64,000 nucleotides of DNA from CmP2 sp052084925 (GCA_052084925.1 JBQDEV010000008.1:124001-188000); one strand, 5' to 3'. Positions 8,638-17,731 are shown, numbered from the stretch's first letter. Notes: generated by a model not told the origin, from the sequence alone. Translations and numbers: made by a program.

Positions 8638-9756
8638 TCACCGGATCAGCTCGGCGAAGCGGTCCAGGTCGATATTGCCGCCAGAGAGGATGACCCCGAT
8701 CCGCAGCGGACGCTGCACCTCACCCGTTCCAGCTTCGGCCCCTACTCCAGCTTCCGTTCCAGCTTCGGTCAGCCAACTCAGCGCCCCGGCGAGCCCGAGG
8801 CACCCGGTCGGTTCCACCACGGTCTTGAGGTAGGTGGCGACGAACCGCATCTGCTCCACCAGCTCCTCATCCTCGGCGGTCAGGATCCCGGCCGCATGAG
8901 CCTGCACCACGGGGAACGTCACCGCGCCCACCTGAGCGGTCTGTGCGCCGTCGGCGATGGTCTGCGGCACGTCGATCCGCACCCGCTCACCGCGTTCCAG
9001 GGACTGCCGCACGTCGTCGCCGGCTTCGGGCTCCACGCCGTACACCGTGCACGACGGCGCCAGCTCGGCTGCGGCCAGCAGTGATCCCGCCAGCAGTCCG
9101 GCCCCGCCGCAGGGCACGAACAGCGTGTCCAGTGCCGTTCCCTGCCCTGCGTCATGCCCGGAGGTCTCTTCCACCTGATGGAACAGTTCCAGGGCGGCGG
9201 TGCCCTGCCCGGCGGCGATATGGGGGTGGTCGAAGGGCGGGATGATGTGCCCGCCCCGCTGCGCGGCCAGCTCCTCTGCGATCGCCACGCGGTCCTCGGT
9301 GTAGCGGTCATAGGTGACGACGTCGGCTCCGTACCCGCGGGTGGCCGCCAGTTTCGCGGCCGGGGAGTCCACCGGCATCACAATCGTGGCGGTACGGCCC
9401 TGCAGCTGCGCGGCCAGCGCCACCGCCTGGGCATGGTTGCCGGAAGAGAAGGCCACCACCGGATCGCCCGCGGGCAGCCGGTGCAGCGCGTTGTAGGCGC
9501 CGCGGAATTTGAAGGCGCCCACCCGCTGCAGGTTCTCCGCCTTCAGGTACACCTGCACGTCTCGGCCGGCCGCCGCCGACCAGGCCCGGTCCAGTTGCTG
9601 TGAGGTCAGCACCGGGGTGCGGTGCGCCACGCCGTCGAGAATCTGCGCCGCAGAGCGCACGTCGTCGAACGTCGGAACAGTCGGTACGGTCGGCACAGTC
9701 GGAACAGTCGGAACAGCAGAGCTCACCGCGGAGGTGTCAGGAAGGGATTCAGGCAT
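8638..9756 (-). CDS. PLP-dependent threonine/serine dehydratase family enzyme
   Basis: A 372-residue fold-type II PLP enzyme. The cofactor lysine lies in GAFKFRGAYNAL (K73), the substrate loop is FSSGNHAQA, and a glycine-rich phosphate loop reads PCGGAGLLAGSL. There is no C-terminal ACT domain, so it is a catabolic-type threonine dehydratase or serine racemase-like enzyme rather than feedback-regulated IlvA. The ATG at 9756 is chosen over an in-frame GTG at 9789; neither has a strong ribosome site. Near the N-terminus a run of Val-Pro-Thr repeats is encoded by a 9-base tandem repeat. The SDR gene ends 45 bases upstream. Confidence 0.85.
   Translation of the reverse strand: MPESLPDTSAVSSAVPTVPTVPTVPTVPTFDDVRSAAQILDGVAHRTPVLTSQQLDRAWSAAAGRDVQVYLKAENLQRVGAFKFRGAYNALHRLPAGDPVVAFSSGNHAQAVALAAQLQGRTATIVMPVDSPAAKLAATRGYGADVVTYDRYTEDRVAIAEELAAQRGGHIIPPFDHPHIAAGQGTAALELFHQVEETSGHDAGQGTALDTLFVPCGGAGLLAGSLLAAAELAPSCTVYGVEPEAGDDVRQSLERGERVRIDVPQTIADGAQTAQVGAVTFPVVQAHAAGILTAEDEELVEQMRFVATYLKTVVEPTGCLGLAGALSWLTEAGTEAGVGAEAGTGEVQRPLRIGVILSGGNIDLDRFAELIR
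9671..9715. repeat. 9-base tandem repeat, five copies, in coding sequence
   Basis: Five consecutive 9-base units of the form GTCGGNACR occur. Three are identical (GTCGGAACA) and two differ by one to two bases. On the minus strand they encode repeated Val-Pro-Thr triplets in the N-terminal tail of the dehydratase-like enzyme. Slippage would change the protein by whole triplets without a frameshift. Confidence 0.9.
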
Positions 9757-9801
9757 GGTTCTCAGCCTAGCCCCGTCGTCCCCGCTCACCGAAGAGCCGG
9801 A

Positions 9802-10575
9802 TCACTGCGCGGTGTAGCCCCCGTCGATCGGGATCGACACCCCGGTGAGATACGACGCTTCCGGCGAGGCCAGGTACGCCACCGCAGCCGAGGTGTCGTC
9901 CGGGTTCCCGAGTCGGCCCAGCGGGATCTGGGAAACCACGCTCTGCAGGGTGCCCTCGGAGTCCTCCTGGTCGGAGAGCCAGTCCTCGATGAGCGGTGTG
10001 GTCGTCATGCCCGGGGCCACCGCGTTGACCCGGATGCCGTGCGGGGCCAGCTCGACGGCGGCGCCGCGGGTATAGGCCAGCAGTGCGCCCTTCGAGGCGG
10101 AGTAGGTGGTCAAGGTGGCCACTCCCACCGTGGCCAGGCGGGAGAGCACGTTGATCACCACACCCTCGCCCTGGGCGGTCATCGGGGCGACGGCGGCCGA
10201 GGTCATCGCCATTGCGGCCAGGGTGTTGATGGCGAACACCTCGGTGATCTCGTCCACGGGGGTGTCGGCGATCAGGCCCGCGTGCCGGCGCCCGGCGTTG
10301 TTGACCAGCACGTCGAGCCGGCCGAAGCGCTCGAGCACTTCGCGCACCACCCGCGCGGGCTCGCCGGGGGCCGTCAGATCGGCGGCGATCGCGACCATAT
10401 CTCCATCAGTCGAGTCGACGTCGTCCGTACCCACACTCGGTGTCGCGGAACGGCTCGTCACGACCACCCGCAGCCCGTCCTGGACGAGGCGCGCGGCGAT
10501 GGCCGCCCCGATCCCGGAGGTGCCTCCTGTTACGAGGGCGACGCGTGGTTCTGTCGCGGGGCTCGTTGCCTTCAT
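9802..10575 (-). CDS. SDR family oxidoreductase
   Basis: A 257-residue classical short-chain dehydrogenase. The Rossmann motif TGGTSGIG lies near residue 16, NNAG near residue 90, and the catalytic Tyr and Lys in YSASKGALL near residue 155. The C-terminus ends with the usual LTGVSIPIDGGY. It most resembles 3-oxoacyl-ACP reductase-like members; the substrate cannot be told. The ATG at 10575 follows a GAAAGGAGA ribosome site. It lies between the dehydratase and amidohydrolase genes on the same strand, so it may belong to a catabolic operon. Confidence 0.85.
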   Translation of the reverse strand: MKATSPATEPRVALVTGGTSGIGAAIAARLVQDGLRVVVTSRSATPSVGTDDVDSTDGDMVAIAADLTAPGEPARVVREVLERFGRLDVLVNNAGRRHAGLIADTPVDEITEVFAINTLAAMAMTSAAVAPMTAQGEGVVINVLSRLATVGVATLTTYSASKGALLAYTRGAAVELAPHGIRVNAVAPGMTTTPLIEDWLSDQEDSEGTLQSVVSQIPLGRLGNPDDTSAAVAYLASPEASYLTGVSIPIDGGYTAQ

Positions 10576-10615
10576 TCCCTGTCTCCTTTCGGTGCTGTAC
10601 TGCCGGTGCTGCCCC

Positions 10616-12280
10616 TCAGAGGCTCGGATCCCGATGCGTCAACTCACCGCCGACCACGGTGGCGTCTACGGTGATGGCGTGAATCTCACTGGTCTCGACG
10701 TCGCAGGGGTGCTCGCGCAACACCACCAGGTCGGCGAGCTGGCCGGGGACCAGGCGCCCCTTGTGCGCTTGCTGTCCCGTGACGACGGCGGAACCCGACG
10801 TCGCCGCCGCCACGGCCTCGTGCACCGTGATCCGCTGCGCGTGCCCGTAGGGGCGCCCGGTCTCCGTGAGCCGCTCCACGAACGACTGGATCCCGGCCAG
10901 AGGGGCGCCGATCGCGACGGGCCGGTCCGAGCTGAAGGCCAGCGGCACCCCGGCGTCAAGCAGGCTGCGCGCCGGTTGCGCCCACTCGGTGCGCGCGGGC
11001 CCGACGGCGCTGCGGATGCCCTCGCCGAAGGTGCGGATGAACCCCGGCTGCACCACGCAGGCAACGCGCAAGTCGGCTAGGCGACGGATCTGATCGGGGC
11101 GCACCACGATGCCGTGCTCCACCCGGTGCGGAATCGGTGGCGCACCGTGACGCCGCACCGCCTCTTCCAGCAGGTCCAGGGCCAGGTCCAGGGCAGCGTC
11201 GCCGACGGCGTGCAGGGCCACCGACCAGCCCGCCGCCGCAGCAGCGAGCACCCGGGTGCGCATCACCTCCGCGTCCTCCTGCAGGTAGCCGTGTTGGCCC
11301 GGGCAGCCGTCGTAGGGCTCGCTCACCTGGGCGGTCCGGCCCAGGATCGAGCCGTCGGTGAACACCTTGACCGGTCCCAGCTGTAGCCGATGATCGCCCC
11401 AGCCGGTGCGCAGCCCGCCGGTCAGTCCCCGCCGGTCCGGCTCCGAGTCGTGGCCGGGCAGTACTTCCAGCGCGTCGATCACGGGCATCACCTGCATGCG
11501 GGTGCGCAGCGTTCCGGCCTCCCGCGCCACCTGGTAGCCGGCCAGCTCGCCCGGGGCGTGGCCGATCCAACCGCCAGCCACCCCGGCATCGGTCACACTG
11601 GTCAGGCCCTCGCGCGCGTACTGGGCGGTGGCCAGGTCCAGGGCGCGGGCGATGGTGTCGATCGACGCCGGCAGCAGCAGCTCCTGCACCAGCGCCATGG
11701 CCCGCTCCTCGAGCACCCCCGTGGGACGGCCGGAGGCGTCGGTGACGATCCGCCCGCCCTCGATCTCCCGGCCAGGACCGCGCCCAACACTGTCCGCACC
11801 GTCGGCAGCATCGGTGACGCCCACCCGTTCCAGGCCCAGGCCGCTGAGCTGGCAGGAGTGCCCGGAGGCGTGCTTGATCCACACCGGACGCCCGCCGCTG
11901 GCCCGATCCAGCGCCTCCCGATCCGGCACAGCACCGCCCACGAGCACCGGGTTGAACCCCGCGGCGATCACCCAGTCTCCGGCCGCGGTGATTTCGGCCC
12001 GTTCGGCCACCACCTGGTACACGTCGTCCAGGCTGCGCACCCCGCTCAGATCAGCCTCCATCAAGGTCATCCCGAACCAAACGGAGTGAGCGTGCACGTC
12101 GTTGAACCCCGGCAGCACGGCCCGGCGCCCGACGTCGATCACCTCGCGCGCACTCAACTGGGCGGCGTCGTCGCCAACCGCCACGATCCGCCCGTTCAGC
12201 GCCGCCAGGCACGTCGTGCGGCCCTCGCCCGCCGCACCCGCGTCGATCCGCGCGTTGCGGATGATGAGGTCAACGAGCAT
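10616..12280 (-). CDS. Amidohydrolase family protein, YtcJ-like
   Basis: A 554-residue metal-dependent hydrolase. It has the N-terminal beta-sandwich segment (IIRNARIDAG...VLPGFNDVHAHS), where HAHS supplies the first metal ligands. VKVFTDGSILGRTAQ, a later ALHAVGDAALDLALD and HRVEHG motifs follow. The order fits the YtcJ/N-substituted formamide deformylase branch (amidohydrolase_3), which acts on amide bonds outside the nucleic-acid pathways; the substrate is unknown. Its ATG lies inside the end of the upstream aminotransferase gene (11-base overlap), indicating coupled expression. Confidence 0.87.
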   Translation of the reverse strand: MLVDLIIRNARIDAGAAGEGRTTCLAALNGRIVAVGDDAAQLSAREVIDVGRRAVLPGFNDVHAHSVWFGMTLMEADLSGVRSLDDVYQVVAERAEITAAGDWVIAAGFNPVLVGGAVPDREALDRASGGRPVWIKHASGHSCQLSGLGLERVGVTDAADGADSVGRGPGREIEGGRIVTDASGRPTGVLEERAMALVQELLLPASIDTIARALDLATAQYAREGLTSVTDAGVAGGWIGHAPGELAGYQVAREAGTLRTRMQVMPVIDALEVLPGHDSEPDRRGLTGGLRTGWGDHRLQLGPVKVFTDGSILGRTAQVSEPYDGCPGQHGYLQEDAEVMRTRVLAAAAAGWSVALHAVGDAALDLALDLLEEAVRRHGAPPIPHRVEHGIVVRPDQIRRLADLRVACVVQPGFIRTFGEGIRSAVGPARTEWAQPARSLLDAGVPLAFSSDRPVAIGAPLAGIQSFVERLTETGRPYGHAQRITVHEAVAAATSGSAVVTGQQAHKGRLVPGQLADLVVLREHPCDVETSEIHAITVDATVVGGELTHRDPSL

Positions 12281-13454
12281 CGCTCACCTCGAGAATCGCA
12301 CTCGCCAGCCGTTCAACCGCCGCACTGGGCACCCCCGCCAGGTTGATCCGCCCCGAGGGCACCCCGTAGACGGCGTGGTCAACCCGCAGCCGTTCCATCT
12401 GCTCGGGGGTCAGCGGCAGCCGCAGGAACATGCCCCGCTGATCGGCCAGGGCGGCGAATTCCGACGCATCAGTGGCCGCCGTCAGGCTCGCCACCAGCGA
12501 GGCTCGCACCCGAGTGATCCGCTCGCGCATCGAATCCAGCTCCTCGCGCCACTGGTCCCGCAGTCCGTCATCACCCAGGATCTCGGCCACCACCCGTGCC
12601 CCGTGCGACGGCGCCTGAGAATACGCAGCCCGGGCGATCACCTCCAGCACCCCGTGCACGTAGGCGCCGCGGTCCGCGTCCGACATGACGGCGACGGCGC
12701 AACCGGTGCGTTCGCTGTACAGCCCCCATACCTTCGACGCACTCACCGCGATGAGCCCCTCCGGGACGATCTCCAGCATCCGCCGCATCCCCTCCAGGTC
12801 CTCCTCGAGCCCGTCGCCGAGGCCGAAGTAGGCGTGGTCGATGAGCGGGATCACCTCGGCCCGGGTCATCTCGTGGCCGAGGTGCTCCCACACCTCGACT
12901 GGCATCGTCAGTCCGGTCGGATTGTGGCAGGAGCCTTGGAGCAGCAGCACATCCCCGGGGGCCGCGCCGCGGACCGCCTCGAGGACGGCGTCCACGTTGA
13001 GATAGCCATGATCCTCGATGGCGTACTCCTGGATCCGCAACCCCGCCGCCCGCAACACCGGGGCGTGATTCACGTACGCCGGCACCCCCAGGTGCACGGT
13101 TCGGTCGGGCCCGGTGATCGCCAGCAGCTCGGCGAGCAGGCGCAGGGCTCCGGTCCCGCCGACCGCCTGCAGCGAGCGCGCCCGGTGGGTCAGGTCGCCG
13201 TCGCCCAGCACCAGGTCCGTGATGCCGGCGTTGAACTCGATGTTCCCGGAGGGGCTCGTGTACTCCTTGGTGGCAGCGATCGAGGCGAGCCGCAGCTCCG
13301 CTTCCTGCACCGCGCGCGGCACCGGGCACACCCCGGACTCGTCCCGGTACACCCCGATCACCAGATTCAGTCGGTTCAGTCTCAAATCGGCCGCGCATTC
13401 GGCGGTCAGCGCCCACAGGGGGTCGAGCTGGAGGTCGGGTTGGGTGAGGAGCAT
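12270..13454 (-). CDS. Aspartate/aromatic-type class I aminotransferase
   Basis: A 394-residue fold-type I PLP enzyme of the AspC/TyrB subgroup. Diagnostic blocks are LNLVIGVYRDESG near the N-terminus, QGSCHNPTGLTM in the middle, and the PLP lysine K241 in SASKVWGLYSERTG. The family transfers amino groups between aspartate or aromatic amino acids and 2-oxoglutarate. The lysine block is unusual: most family members have a KN or KNFG sequence where this has KVWG, so substrate range is uncertain. It overlaps the amidohydrolase by 11 bases and is divergent from the class III aminotransferase. Confidence 0.85.
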   Translation of the reverse strand: MLLTQPDLQLDPLWALTAECAADLRLNRLNLVIGVYRDESGVCPVPRAVQEAELRLASIAATKEYTSPSGNIEFNAGITDLVLGDGDLTHRARSLQAVGGTGALRLLAELLAITGPDRTVHLGVPAYVNHAPVLRAAGLRIQEYAIEDHGYLNVDAVLEAVRGAAPGDVLLLQGSCHNPTGLTMPVEVWEHLGHEMTRAEVIPLIDHAYFGLGDGLEEDLEGMRRMLEIVPEGLIAVSASKVWGLYSERTGCAVAVMSDADRGAYVHGVLEVIARAAYSQAPSHGARVVAEILGDDGLRDQWREELDSMRERITRVRASLVASLTAATDASEFAALADQRGMFLRLPLTPEQMERLRVDHAVYGVPSGRINLAGVPSAAVERLASAILEVSDAR

Positions 13455-13665
13455 GTGATCAGCCTCTGCTTTCGCCGGCGCCGTATTCTGCGTGTGCTTC
13501 CGGGTCTCTCCGTCGAGCCTTGCGGTCAGCCTAGTCTGCGATGGGCCTCCCCGAAAAGATGCGCCGCGTCATTTTCGCGGCCTGTGACCGCAACCACTTT
13601 CCTTAACCGGTTCCAGCTCATAGCCTGGGATCGATGGCACTCGCATCACTGCGTTTCGCAAGGAA

Positions 13666-13679
13666 CGTCGACATCGACG
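13666..13679. promoter_or_regulatory. Palindrome upstream of the class III aminotransferase
   Basis: CGTCGACATCGACG is a dyad with 6-base arms and a 2-base centre. It sits about 20 bases before the aminotransferase ATG and just upstream of its GAGAGG ribosome site. It may be an operator in the 244-base divergent spacer. GACGTC-type words are common in this genome, so chance is a real alternative. Confidence 0.3.
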
Positions 13680-13698
13680 TCGAAGAGAGGTCCAGCAG

Positions 13699-15000
13699 AT
13701 GAGCAGCACCGACCTACAGTCCCCGACCACCGCCACCGCGCCCCTCGTGGACGGGCCCGCCCTCTGGCCGGCCCAGGCACATGTCCCCAGCGTCCTGGGA
13801 CGCCAGCTGGTGATCGAGCGGGGCGAGGGCTCTTATATCGTCACCACCGAGGGCCGCCGCCTCTTCGACGGCACCGCCGGGCTCTGGCACGCCAATGTGG
13901 GTCACTCCCACCCGGTGCTGGCCGAGGCCGCCGCCACCCAGATGCGACAGCTGGAGACCTATCACACGTTTGCGCGCTTCTCGAACGACAAGGCCTTGGC
14001 CCTGGGTGAGCGCCTGGCCGAGATCTCCCCGATCGAGCGGTCGAAAGTGATCCTGAATTCCGGCGGATCCGACGCCATCGACGTCGCCTGCAAGCTTGCG
14101 CGTCGGCACTGGCAGCGCGAGGGCCGGCACAGCAAGAAGATCATCCTGAGCCGGGAGTTCGCCTATCACGGCCTGCACGCCTACGGCACCTCCATCGCCG
14201 GGCTGGACTTCAACCGCGAGGGCTACGGCACCGACTCCCTGGTCCCGGAAACGGCCCGCGTTCCCGTCCACGACGCCGCCGCCCTGGAGCGGATCATCAC
14301 CGAGATCGGCGCCGACAACATTGCAGCCATCGTCACCGAACCGGTCCAGGGCACCGGTGGGGTGAATCCGCCCGTGCCCGGTTATTTCGAGGCCCTGCAG
14401 CGCCTCGCCCGTGACCACGATATCCTGCTCATCCTCGACGAGGTGATCACCGGATTCGGTCGCACCGGCACCATGTTCGCCGCCGAGCGCTATCAGTTGC
14501 AGCCCGACCTGGTGACCTTCGCCAAGGGCGTCACCTCCGGCTACGCGCCCTTGGGCGGGATCCTCATCAGCCCGCGGCTGTGGGAACCGTTCTATCGCGA
14601 CTCACCCGACACCCCGATCTTCCGGCACGGCTCCACCTACGCCGGTCACGCCACCGCGGCCGCCGTCGCCCTGGCCCATCTCGACCTGCTGGAGCGTGAG
14701 CGGCTGATCCCGCGGGTGAGGGAGTTGGAGTCCGTCCTGAATCGGGAGCTCCGCGCACTGAACGAGCGCCAGTCCGCGGTCGCCGAGGTGCGGTCCGCCG
14801 GCCTCATCGGCGGGGTCACCCTGCAGGATCACCTCGCCGCCGAGAAGGTCGCCGACGCCATCATCGATCTGGGCTTTATCTCCCGTCCGCTGCGCGGTAA
14901 CACCCTGCAGATCAGCCCGCCGTTCATCATCAGCGACGACGAACTCGTCTCGTTCATCGCCGCCATCGAGCAGGCCGTCACCACAGAGGAGAATCGGTAG
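13699..15000 (+). CDS. Class III aminotransferase (omega/GABA-type)
   Basis: A 433-residue class III PLP aminotransferase. GRRLFDGTAGLWHANVGH opens the fold, LNSGGSDAIDVACKLARR binds phosphate, LILDEVITGFGRTG holds the cofactor Asp, and K276 in FAKGVTSGYAPLGG is the Schiff-base lysine. The family includes 4-aminobutyrate, putrescine-pyruvate and beta-alanine-pyruvate aminotransferases. It could take 4-aminobutyrate from the proposed arginine oxygenase pathway 9 kb to the left, but that link is inference. The ATG at 13699 follows a GAGAGG ribosome site. Its last 23 bases overlap the convergent M50-type gene. Confidence 0.88.
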   Translation: MSSTDLQSPTTATAPLVDGPALWPAQAHVPSVLGRQLVIERGEGSYIVTTEGRRLFDGTAGLWHANVGHSHPVLAEAAATQMRQLETYHTFARFSNDKALALGERLAEISPIERSKVILNSGGSDAIDVACKLARRHWQREGRHSKKIILSREFAYHGLHAYGTSIAGLDFNREGYGTDSLVPETARVPVHDAAALERIITEIGADNIAAIVTEPVQGTGGVNPPVPGYFEALQRLARDHDILLILDEVITGFGRTGTMFAAERYQLQPDLVTFAKGVTSGYAPLGGILISPRLWEPFYRDSPDTPIFRHGSTYAGHATAAAVALAHLDLLERERLIPRVRELESVLNRELRALNERQSAVAEVRSAGLIGGVTLQDHLAAEKVADAIIDLGFISRPLRGNTLQISPPFIISDDELVSFIAAIEQAVTTEENR

Positions 15001-15703
15001 CGGCCCCCAGCATCAGCCAGGCCCCGCCCGCCAGGCACGCCGCGCTGATCAGCCAGAACACGGACACCCACACGACGGCGGGAATCCGTGTGAGCCCGGC
15101 CAGCTGATCGGCGTCGGTCCCACTGCGTGCGCCACTGCGACGGCGAGCGCGCTGCAAGTCCACCACCGCTCGGGGTGCGACCAGCAGCAGCGACCACACC
15201 ACCAGGTACGCCACCCCGGTGAGCACCCGCGGCTCCGCCGTCCACGAGGCGACCGCCACGAACGCCCCGGTGGCCAGCACCACCCAGAGCCCATACAGGT
15301 TGCGAATCATCACCAGCATGGCCGCGCACAGCACCACCAGCAGCCACAGCCAGCCGGCAGCGTAGCCCGCACTCACCAGCCACGCCCCGCCCAGTCCGAG
15401 CAGTGCCGGGGCCGGATAGCCCGCGAGCAGAGTCGCCACCATCCCGGGCCCGGTCCGGCGCCCGCGGCTCACGGTCAGCCCGGAGGTGTCGGAATGCAGT
15501 CGGATCCCGCTGAGTCGGCGCCCCGCCAGCACAGCCACCACAGCGTGCCCGGCCTCGTGGACCAGCGTGCCCAGATGCCGTACCACCCGGTACCCCAGCG
15601 GCGTCCAGGTCACCGCTAGCGCCACCGCGCCCAGCAGTAGCACCCACAGCCAGCTCAGCGCCGGCTGCACACTCGTCGCTCTCTCCCACACCTCGATCAG
15701 CAC
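14978..15703 (-). CDS. M50 family (site-2-protease-like) membrane peptidase
   Basis: A 241-residue membrane protein with about six hydrophobic segments. HEAGH (H49, E50, H53) is the zinc-binding signature of M50B-type intramembrane peptidases and lies after the first membrane segment. The protein is short for a site-2 protease, with no PDZ domain, and fits the actinobacterial M50B-like family of unknown substrate. The start is assigned to a GTG at 15703. The C-terminus overlaps the convergent aminotransferase gene by 23 bases. Confidence 0.82.
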   Translation of the reverse strand: MLIEVWERATSVQPALSWLWVLLLGAVALAVTWTPLGYRVVRHLGTLVHEAGHAVVAVLAGRRLSGIRLHSDTSGLTVSRGRRTGPGMVATLLAGYPAPALLGLGGAWLVSAGYAAGWLWLLVVLCAAMLVMIRNLYGLWVVLATGAFVAVASWTAEPRVLTGVAYLVVWSLLLVAPRAVVDLQRARRRSGARSGTDADQLAGLTRIPAVVWVSVFWLISAACLAGGAWLMLGAATDSPLW

Positions 15704-15748
15704 CCCACCAGATATAGCAGGACCACCTGGCCATTCACTGTCATAGTT

Positions 15749-15780
15749 ATACTTCGAAAACTCTCAGTCATACTTCGAAA
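15749..15780. repeat. Two direct repeats ATACTTCGAAA, 21 bases apart
   Basis: The 11-base word ATACTTCGAAA occurs at 15749-15759 and 15770-15780, an exact 21-base period, or two helical turns. Each copy contains the palindrome TTCGAA. They lie in the AT-rich divergent spacer between the M50-type and AlbA_2 genes. Same-face repeats are typical of protein-binding sites, but no regulator can be named. Confidence 0.55.
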
Positions 15781-15884
15781 GTGAGACATTAATAGTGGAT
15801 CGAACGCGTCGGACTCCAGGCCATTCGAGACTTTAGTCCTCGCGCTAGATCGCTGAAAGAGCAGCTACCGCAGCTCGAATCAGC

Positions 15885-15930
15885 ACTCATACTCATACAA
15901 TGACGACAAAATCATTGTATGAGTATAAGT
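15885..15930. promoter_or_regulatory. Long inverted repeat overlapping the AlbA_2 gene promoter
   Basis: Two 19-base arms (15885-15903 and 15912-15930) match at 18 of 19 positions around an 8-base centre. They overlap a plausible promoter: ATGACG at 15900-15905 as -35, an 18-base spacer, and TATAAG at 15924-15929 as -10. Initiation would then fall at about 15936-15938, the ATG itself, giving a leaderless mRNA. No Shine-Dalgarno sequence is seen. The layout fits an autorepressor operator. Confidence 0.6.
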
Positions 15931-15937
15931 TTGATTC

Positions 15938-17695
15938 ATGATCTGGGATGCGCCACGCCTCGTCACCGTTCTGGGAGAATTGCGACGTCATCGCAACGAC
16001 ACGACGCTCATCGAAGTGAAGCGCGCCGGTTACGGCGTACCGCAGGGTCTTCCGACCACCCTGTGCGCGTTCGCAAACATGCCGGAAGGCGGGCATATCA
16101 TCCTGGGGGTCGATGAGGCAGCCGAATTCGCGATCTCCGGCGTGGCCGACGTCGGAAATATGGAGCAGGCCATTGCCAACCAGGCCCGCACCGCCGTAGA
16201 GCCTCCTCCCCAGGTCGATTTCACCGTGATTCCCTACGACGGGCTTCAGGTCCTCATCGCACAAGTCCACCCCTTGCCGATCAGCGAAAAGCCAGCTCGC
16301 TACCAGGGACGCGCATACTTGCGCCAAGCCGACGGCGATTACGAGATGGCGCCGAGCGACCTTCAAATGATGGAGATCGCGAAACTGCATCGCATTGATG
16401 AGCAGAACTATGACATTGAACCTGTGACAGGGACTTCGCTCGAGGACTTGGACTCCCGTCTGACCGATATGTTCCTCGATCAGGTGAGGAGAACCTCGTC
16501 CCGACTACGTGGACTCACCGACCACGAGATTCTCTCCACGATGGGCGTCGTGGCGCAGGATGGAAGACTGACGGTCGCTGGCCTCTACGCAATGGGGCGG
16601 TACCCACAAGGACCGAAACCCGCACTGGGGGTCTCCGCTGCTGTTCAACTACCTCGGGACGAGTCCGCCAGCAACACCGCTCGCACACGAAACCTCACCC
16701 ATTTCGATGGGCCTCTTCCCGATCTGCTCGAAGATGTCATGGCATGGATCCGGCAGAACCTCGGATCTGACCAAGTTTATGATCGATCCGGACATCTGCA
16801 TGATCGCTTAGAGCTGCCCGTACGCGGCATCCGAGAAGCTGTCGCCAATGCTCTGGTACATCGCGATCTCGGCCCTCATACCCTCGGAATGGGCAAACAG
16901 ATCGAGATACGGATCGATTCGCGCCGCTTGATGATCATGAACCCCGGGGGGCTCCGCGGACTGACCGTGAGTCGATTAGAAAGCAACGATCTGGCCAAGG
17001 CTGCGGTGAATCAGCGGTTGCATGGAATCGCGAAACACCTTCGCACGCCCGATGATGCCCGCATTATCGAGGGAGAAGGTGGAGGAGTTCGCGAGATTCT
17101 CCTGTCGGCACGCGAAGCTGGACTTCAAAAGCCCAAGCTCATCGACACTGGAGTCGAATTTCGGGCGATTCTTTGGCGAGGGTCCCCTTTCTCCGCCCAG
17201 GAACTCGCGTGGCTGGGAGAGCAGACCTCGCATCGGCTCAGTCACATTCAGCAGACCGTGCTTCTCACTCTTGAAAACGGGGCGTCATGGTCACCAGAAC
17301 GAGTCAACGCGGAGTTTGCGCCGATCTCTCGAGAGGATGCCACCCAGCAACTGGTCGAGCTTCAGCAGTGGGGGCTGATCGAGATCGATCGAGACCAAGA
17401 GAACCAGGTGAGATTGGCAGATTCCACCGCACCAGAATCACCTGTAAAGCAGAGTGCGCCAACGACGAAACCGATCTCGACCCCTCGATCGCCCGATGAT
17501 CCCTACAGTAAAAATGGCCGCCTTGTCTTGGGCCGCATCAGCAATGGCTCGAATACCGTTTCGTCCATCTCGCAAGAAACCGGATTGACCAAAGCTCAGG
17601 TTCGCTATGCCTTGAAGACCCTCGTCTCCGCGGGTGCCATCCAAAGATCTGGCGGACAAGGTCACCAAGATACGACGTACTTTCCGAGCAGTTAA
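15938..17695 (+). CDS. ATP-binding protein with AlbA_2 and HATPase_c_4 domains
   Basis: A 585-residue protein. The N-terminus carries an AlbA_2 (Schlafen-like, divergent AAA_4) domain, with EVKRAGYGVPQGLPTTLCAFANM followed by GGHIILGVDEA. The middle has a GHKL-type segment: IREAVANALVHRDLG, MIMNPGGLRGL and GEGGGVREI. Winged-helix-like segments end the protein, for example VSSISQETGLTKAQVRYALKTLV. Such proteins are annotated as putative DNA-binding transcriptional regulators or ATP-dependent helicase-related, and some lie in defence islands; the function is unproven. G+C is visibly lower than in neighbours, and the spacers on both sides are AT-rich, suggesting transfer. Confidence 0.82.
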   Translation: MIWDAPRLVTVLGELRRHRNDTTLIEVKRAGYGVPQGLPTTLCAFANMPEGGHIILGVDEAAEFAISGVADVGNMEQAIANQARTAVEPPPQVDFTVIPYDGLQVLIAQVHPLPISEKPARYQGRAYLRQADGDYEMAPSDLQMMEIAKLHRIDEQNYDIEPVTGTSLEDLDSRLTDMFLDQVRRTSSRLRGLTDHEILSTMGVVAQDGRLTVAGLYAMGRYPQGPKPALGVSAAVQLPRDESASNTARTRNLTHFDGPLPDLLEDVMAWIRQNLGSDQVYDRSGHLHDRLELPVRGIREAVANALVHRDLGPHTLGMGKQIEIRIDSRRLMIMNPGGLRGLTVSRLESNDLAKAAVNQRLHGIAKHLRTPDDARIIEGEGGGVREILLSAREAGLQKPKLIDTGVEFRAILWRGSPFSAQELAWLGEQTSHRLSHIQQTVLLTLENGASWSPERVNAEFAPISREDATQQLVELQQWGLIEIDRDQENQVRLADSTAPESPVKQSAPTTKPISTPRSPDDPYSKNGRLVLGRISNGSNTVSSISQETGLTKAQVRYALKTLVSAGAIQRSGGQGHQDTTYFPSS

Positions 17696-17731
17696 GTAAT
17701 TCTGGCAAAGCGGTCACAGGACCATGCGTGA

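Noticed and set aside
12102..14009. 635-codon plus-strand frame
   Set aside because: Antisense to the AspC-like aminotransferase and out of frame with the class III gene; low-complexity translation.
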